A stretch of DNA of 8,561 nt from assembly GCA_049976725.1 (NCBI GenBank), contig JBMFHR010000038.1, positions 1-8,561 on the forward strand, written 5' to 3'. Shown in pieces: positions 5,737 to 8,561 of the stretch; the first letter of the stretch is position 1; each line of letters begins with the position of its first letter. A program made the translations under genes and the position numbers. Origin of the DNA: Conexivisphaera sp049976725 (GTDB lineage Archaea > Thermoproteota > Nitrososphaeria > Conexivisphaerales > Conexivisphaeraceae). The notes under the pieces are model-generated. The model searched no databases and was not told where the DNA came from. It saw only the letters and a program-made list of their open reading frames with translations.

Positions 5737-6504
5737 GTGTCCGGGCCGGATCGGGGGATCGAGGAGCTGGCGAGGTGGATATCGGGCTCCAAGTGCACCG
5801 TGGCGCTGACGGGCGCCGGGGTATCCACTGCGAGCGGGCTCCCGGACTTCAGGGGTCCCTCCGGGATCTGGAGGAGGATAGACCCGTCCAGGTTCGGGAT
5901 AGACGCGCTCTACGAGGATCCAGACTGGGTGTGGCGCATGTTCGTCGAGCACTTCCTGCCCGACGCCGACCTCAGGCCCAACCCGGCACATACTGCGCTC
6001 GCGGAGCTCGAGTCCATGGGGAGGCTCTGCGCGGTCATAACGCAGAACGTGGACGGCCTCCACCAGAGGGCCGGCAGCTCCAGGGTCGTGGAGCTCCACG
6101 GGTCATCCGCGCACGCCACCTGCATGTCCTGCGGCCGCAGGGTGGAGATCTCCGCCGCCGTCGCCCAGGTGAGGTCCACCGGCAGATCCCCCAGGTGTCC
6201 TTCATGCGGGGGCCTCCTGAGGCCTGACGTGATCTTCTTCGGGGAGCCGCTCCCCGCGGACGCGCTCTCCATGGCCATGGAATACGCCGCCGGCTCGGAC
6301 GTCTTCATGGCGATAGGGACGTCCCTGACGGTCTCCCCGGCGAACACGCTCCCCCTGAGGGCCAAGCTCAACGGAGCGAAGCTCGCGATACTGAACGGCG
6401 AGGAGACGGAGATGGACGACGAGGCGGACCTCGTGATAAGGGGCAGGGTCGAGGAGCTCCTCCCCCGCCTGGTTCAGGAGGTCCGCCGCCTGGCCAGCGA
6501 GTGA
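5737..6504 (+). CDS. NAD-dependent protein deacylase, Sir2 family
   Basis: This 255-residue protein has every hallmark of a catalytic sirtuin. The NAD loop is GAGVSTASGLPDFRG (26-40), followed by TQNVDGLH (102-109), then ELHG with catalytic His121. The zinc-ribbon cysteines are at 129, 132, 154 and 157. FFGEPLP (167-173) and GTSLTVSPAN (194-203) complete the Rossmann domain. The reaction removes acetyl groups from lysines, consuming NAD+ and giving nicotinamide and O-acetyl-ADP-ribose. In Sulfolobus the chromatin protein Alba is a known target; no Alba gene is in this window. The Tyr-x-x-Arg pair of SIRT5/CobB-type desuccinylases seems absent (Phe and His at those places in my alignment by eye), so a plain deacetylase is more likely. 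The GTG start is fixed by the TATA box 28 bases upstream. The 3' end overlaps the convergent EndoIII-like gene by 31 bases. Confidence 0.93.
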   Translation: MSGPDRGIEELARWISGSKCTVALTGAGVSTASGLPDFRGPSGIWRRIDPSRFGIDALYEDPDWVWRMFVEHFLPDADLRPNPAHTALAELESMGRLCAVITQNVDGLHQRAGSSRVVELHGSSAHATCMSCGRRVEISAAVAQVRSTGRSPRCPSCGGLLRPDVIFFGEPLPADALSMAMEYAAGSDVFMAIGTSLTVSPANTLPLRAKLNGAKLAILNGEETEMDDEADLVIRGRVEELLPRLVQEVRRLASE

Positions 6505-7154
6505 GCGCAGATGTCCGAGAGGGGGCATCCGTCGCACCTAGGGTTCCCGAGGGCGCAGTTCGCCCTCGCCACGCTCACGAGCCCCGCGTGCATCAGCTTG
6601 TACGTGTAGAGGTCGCGCGGCAGCGATCCCTCGACCGCGGCCCTCCACGCCTCGTACCCGCCCCTGACCTCCATTCCCACCCTGGAGAGCACGCGGACGC
6701 TCAGCCTGCTCGCCGGCCAGATCAGCTGGTTGCACCCGAAGAGGAGTATCCCGTCCGCGGTCTCCTTCCCTATCCCCCTCACCGACAGGAGGAGGTCCCT
6801 GTCGCACAGGCCCCCGGGCCTCCCCCTGGCGGCCCTCGCAAGGTCCACGATCCTCCTGGCCTTCTCCCGGGGCATGCCGGACCTCCTTATGAGCCCGGCC
6901 ACCTCCTCCGGGTCCGCGTCCGCCAGCCTCCCGAGGTCCAGGAGGCCCCGGCGCCTCAGCTCCTCCAGCGACGCGAGCGCGGAGCTCCAGCGAGAGAGCT
7001 GCACCAGCACCGCAGAGATCGCTATCTCCTCCGCGCTCCCCAGCCCTCCCCACCACCTGGGGGACCCGGGATCCGAGGGGTACCACTCGTACGCCGGGAG
7101 GAGGGAGTCCTTCACCAGCTCTATCCTGCGGAGCACCTCCCGCGGGACGTCCAC
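6474..7154 (-). CDS. EndoIII-related HhH-GPD DNA glycosylase-like protein
   Basis: A 226-residue protein if it starts at the GTG at 7154; an in-frame TTG at 7217 would add 21 residues. Residue numbers here follow the 226-residue form. It has the helix-hairpin-helix VRGIGKETADGILLFG (125-140). A C-terminal [4Fe-4S] loop has cysteines at 200, 207, 210 and 216, with the C-x6-C-x2-C-x5-C spacing of endonuclease III. VLVQLSRW (49-56) matches the conserved Gln-containing helix. Relatives remove damaged bases in base excision repair. The GPD aspartate, expected in VVDAYTRR- or VDTHIFR-like sequence, is replaced: the stretch reads PASRLSVRV (147-155), with Ser149 at the Asp place. The EndoIII catalytic Lys position is Glu, as in EndoIII-related proteins. 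It may therefore bind DNA without base excision, or use another residue. It is convergent with sir2 and divergent from the second MFS gene. Confidence 0.82.
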   Translation of the reverse strand: MDVPREVLRRIELVKDSLLPAYEWYPSDPGSPRWWGGLGSAEEIAISAVLVQLSRWSSALASLEELRRRGLLDLGRLADADPEEVAGLIRRSGMPREKARRIVDLARAARGRPGGLCDRDLLLSVRGIGKETADGILLFGCNQLIWPASRLSVRVLSRVGMEVRGGYEAWRAAVEGSLPRDLYTYKLMHAGLVSVARANCALGNPRCDGCPLSDICAHSLARRRTS

Positions 7155-7175
7155 GCGGCTCCCCTGGGGTCCGAC

Positions 7176-7181
7176 ATTAAA
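7176..7181 (-). promoter_or_regulatory. Weak TATA-like element for the EndoIII-like gene
   Basis: On the minus strand TTTAAT centres about 25 bases before the GTG at 7154. No clear BRE precedes it. A second AT-rich element, TTAAATT (minus strand, 7244-7238), sits about 24 bases before the alternative TTG at 7217. The sequence does not decide between the two starts. Confidence 0.3.
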
Positions 7182-7254
7182 GACTGTGGCGGGACGCGCT
7201 GCGGGGAAGACGCTCAATCCTATCCTGCGAGTAAATCAATTTAACTTCAGGTGC

Positions 7255-7289
7255 CATATCAATATATGAAAGGTTAAAAACACGATATG
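7255..7289 (+). repeat. Inverted repeat flanking the MFS2 TATA box
   Basis: CATATC (7255-7260) and its exact reverse complement GATATG (7284-7289) bracket the BRE/TATA element of the second MFS gene. The left arm also forms a tighter palindrome, CATAT-caat-ATATG (7255-7268), just upstream of the BRE. Such placement fits an operator for a dimeric repressor or activator, but the arms are short and AT-rich, so chance is possible. Confidence 0.35.
7268..7280 (+). promoter_or_regulatory. BRE/TATA promoter of the second MFS gene
   Basis: GAAAGG (7268-7273) followed by TTAAAAA (7274-7280) centres 27 bases before the ATG at 7304. It gives a leaderless or nearly leaderless transcript and confirms that start. 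It sits in an AT-rich island within the divergent intergenic region. Confidence 0.65.
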
Positions 7290-7303
7290 CAGGCGCAGCG
7301 GCA

Positions 7304-8551
7304 ATGGGAAACCAGGAGCGCGCCACCACCCTGGGGGGACTTCTCTACCTCCGTTCCGGGGAACGCAGTAATGCGCGGTACGAGCTCGAGGCAACGGTCG
7401 CGGCGGTCCTCGGGTACATGCTGGACGGAATGGACACCATGGTGCTCTCGCTGACGCTCACCGCTCTGGCGGTCGCTTTCGCGCTGAGCTCCGCGGAGCA
7501 GGGGCTCCTCGGGTTCGTGCTCACCGGCGGAATGGTGGTCGGCGGCTACACGTTCGGGATCCTGGCCGACAGGTTCGGCAGGGTGCGCACCTTCACCTAC
7601 TCCATCCTGATATACTCGGTGTTCACGGCGCTCACCGCCGCGGCCACGGGCTATCCATGGCTCCTGATAACCAGGTTCCTCAGCGGCGTGGGAACGGGCG
7701 CGGAGTACGGGATAGGCATGACCCTGATGTCGGAGGCTTTCCGCGCCAGGTGGAGGGGCATGGGATCCACGTTCGTCTCCATGGGCTGGACGGTCGGCGT
7801 CGTGATAGCCACGGTCCTCGCGCTCTTCCTGATGCCGCTCTACGGGTGGAGGGCGATGTACCTGATCGGGGTGGCGCCGGCGCTCCTCGCCGCATACGTG
7901 AGGTGGAGGATCCCGGAGTCCCCCATGTGGGTTGAGAGGGGCAGGACCTCCAGGAGGATGCCCCTGCGGGAGCTCTTCTCCAGCAACTACCTGAGGTTCA
8001 CCGCCGTCTTCCTCGTGGTGGCCATAGTCGCCGAGATGGGGTACTGGGGGATAATGATCTGGCTCCCCTCCGCCCTCCTGACGGAGTACCACATAGCCTT
8101 CACCAGGACGATATACATACTCCTGGCGACCGACGGAATGGTGCTCCTCGGGATGCTCGTCTTCGGGCTAATCTCGGACCTGGTAGGCAGGAGGGTCGCC
8201 GTCAGCGTCGGCTTCCTGGGGATGACGCTCTCTGTGATCTACTTCGCCATGTCCAGGACGGCGCTCCAGGTGCTCGTTGCGTCCATGCTCACCGGGTTCT
8301 TCGTCAACTCCTACTTCACGATCTTCGGGGCCCTCTTCTCCGAGCCCTACCCCACCCACGCTAGGTCCACGGCCGTCAGCTTCATCTTCAACACCGGGAG
8401 GGGATTCGGCGGCATCGCGCCCCTGCTCGTCGGGATCCTGGCCCCCGCGTTCCGGATATCCGGCGTCATAGGGATGTTCTCCCTCCTCTTCGTGGTCGCC
8501 GCGCTCGTCATATGGGCGGTGCCGGAGACGAGGGGCATGCAGCTGCGCTGA
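7304..8551 (+). CDS. MFS transporter, aromatic/organic acid symporter-like
   Basis: This 415-residue protein has about 12 hydrophobic segments. Helix 1 contains GYMLDGMD (37-44), the paired-Asp pattern of the aromatic acid:H+ symporter group and related organic-acid porters. Motif A is GILADRFGRVRTF (85-97). GVGTGAEYG (128-136) in helix 4 and RIPESPMWVERGR (202-214) after helix 6 are typical. The second-half motif is GLISDLVGRR (288-297), and the protein ends in VPETRG. Proton-coupled uptake of a carboxylate or sugar is the family expectation; the exact substrate cannot be read. The ATG is fixed by a TATA box 27 bases upstream. It is not closely similar to the MFS protein at 700-2007, whose first helix lacks this Asp pair. 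An ATG overlapping its stop (8551) might begin another gene, but only 11 bases remain. Confidence 0.88.
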   Translation: MGNQERATTLGGLLYLRSGERSNARYELEATVAAVLGYMLDGMDTMVLSLTLTALAVAFALSSAEQGLLGFVLTGGMVVGGYTFGILADRFGRVRTFTYSILIYSVFTALTAAATGYPWLLITRFLSGVGTGAEYGIGMTLMSEAFRARWRGMGSTFVSMGWTVGVVIATVLALFLMPLYGWRAMYLIGVAPALLAAYVRWRIPESPMWVERGRTSRRMPLRELFSSNYLRFTAVFLVVAIVAEMGYWGIMIWLPSALLTEYHIAFTRTIYILLATDGMVLLGMLVFGLISDLVGRRVAVSVGFLGMTLSVIYFAMSRTALQVLVASMLTGFFVNSYFTIFGALFSEPYPTHARSTAVSFIFNTGRGFGGIAPLLVGILAPAFRISGVIGMFSLLFVVAALVIWAVPETRGMQLR

Positions 8552-8561
8552 TGCGAAATGT

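Noticed and set aside
583..8438. The palindrome GGATCC occurs about 18 times, several-fold above a simple base-composition expectation.
   Set aside because: GAGCTC is similarly frequent (about 17), so codon habits such as GGG-ATC-C and GAG-CTC explain it better than a specific signal.
8551..8561. ATG overlapping the stop of the second MFS gene as the start of a downstream gene.
   Set aside because: Only 11 bases remain, so neither coding potential nor an SD can be judged.
1..8561. Search for CRISPR arrays, insertion sequences, integrases, toxin-antitoxin pairs and rRNA.
   Set aside because: No regularly spaced repeats, transposase motifs, terminal inverted repeats or conserved rRNA segments were seen.

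Overview
The window looks like a piece of a GC-rich archaeal draft genome, probably a thermophilic or acidophilic member of the Thermoproteota or a neighbouring lineage; the lineage is an inference. Several things point to Archaea. Most genes that open a transcription unit have an AT-rich BRE/TATA element centred about 25-28 bases upstream of the start codon, which leaves little or no 5' leader. Genes inside a unit instead have Shine-Dalgarno motifs. Arginine is often AGG and isoleucine often ATA. The protein types also fit (archaeal Sir2, an EndoIII-related Fe-S glycosylase, a cytoplasmic CxxxDC-type molybdoenzyme). A run of exactly 100 N (2355-2454) marks a scaffold join of unknown true length.

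Layout, left to right. A 5'-truncated small MscS-type channel gene (1-573) is followed by an MFS transporter (700-2007). A three-helix DUF4870/Tic20-like membrane protein (2004-2339) overlaps the MFS stop by ATGA but has its own promoter inside the MFS 3' end. After the gap come a PfkB-family kinase (2500-3372) and a molybdopterin oxidoreductase (3369-5189), joined by another ATGA overlap. A pyrimidine-dimer glycosylase (Pyr_excise) homologue (5216-5710) follows 26 bases later with its own SD. A leaderless Sir2 deacetylase (5737-6504) has a TATA box that contains the stop codon of the preceding gene. An EndoIII-related HhH-GPD protein lies on the minus strand (6474-7154) and its 3' end overlaps that of sir2 by 31 bases. 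An intergenic region of about 150 bp then leads to a second, AAHS-like MFS transporter (7304-8551).

Three themes stand out. The first is membrane transport: the MscS channel, two MFS permeases and DUF4870. The second is a kinase-molybdoenzyme operon of unknown substrate; the kinase has Glu where the PfkB signature has its catalytic Asp, and the molybdoenzyme has a shortened Fe-S loop. The third is a genome-maintenance neighbourhood (Pyr_excise, Sir2, EndoIII-like), in which the EndoIII-like protein has Ser where the catalytic Asp should be. I see no RNA genes, CRISPR, insertion sequences or phage genes, and no clearly new multi-gene defence system. The best leads are the catalytic-residue substitutions and the coupled kinase/molybdoenzyme pair.
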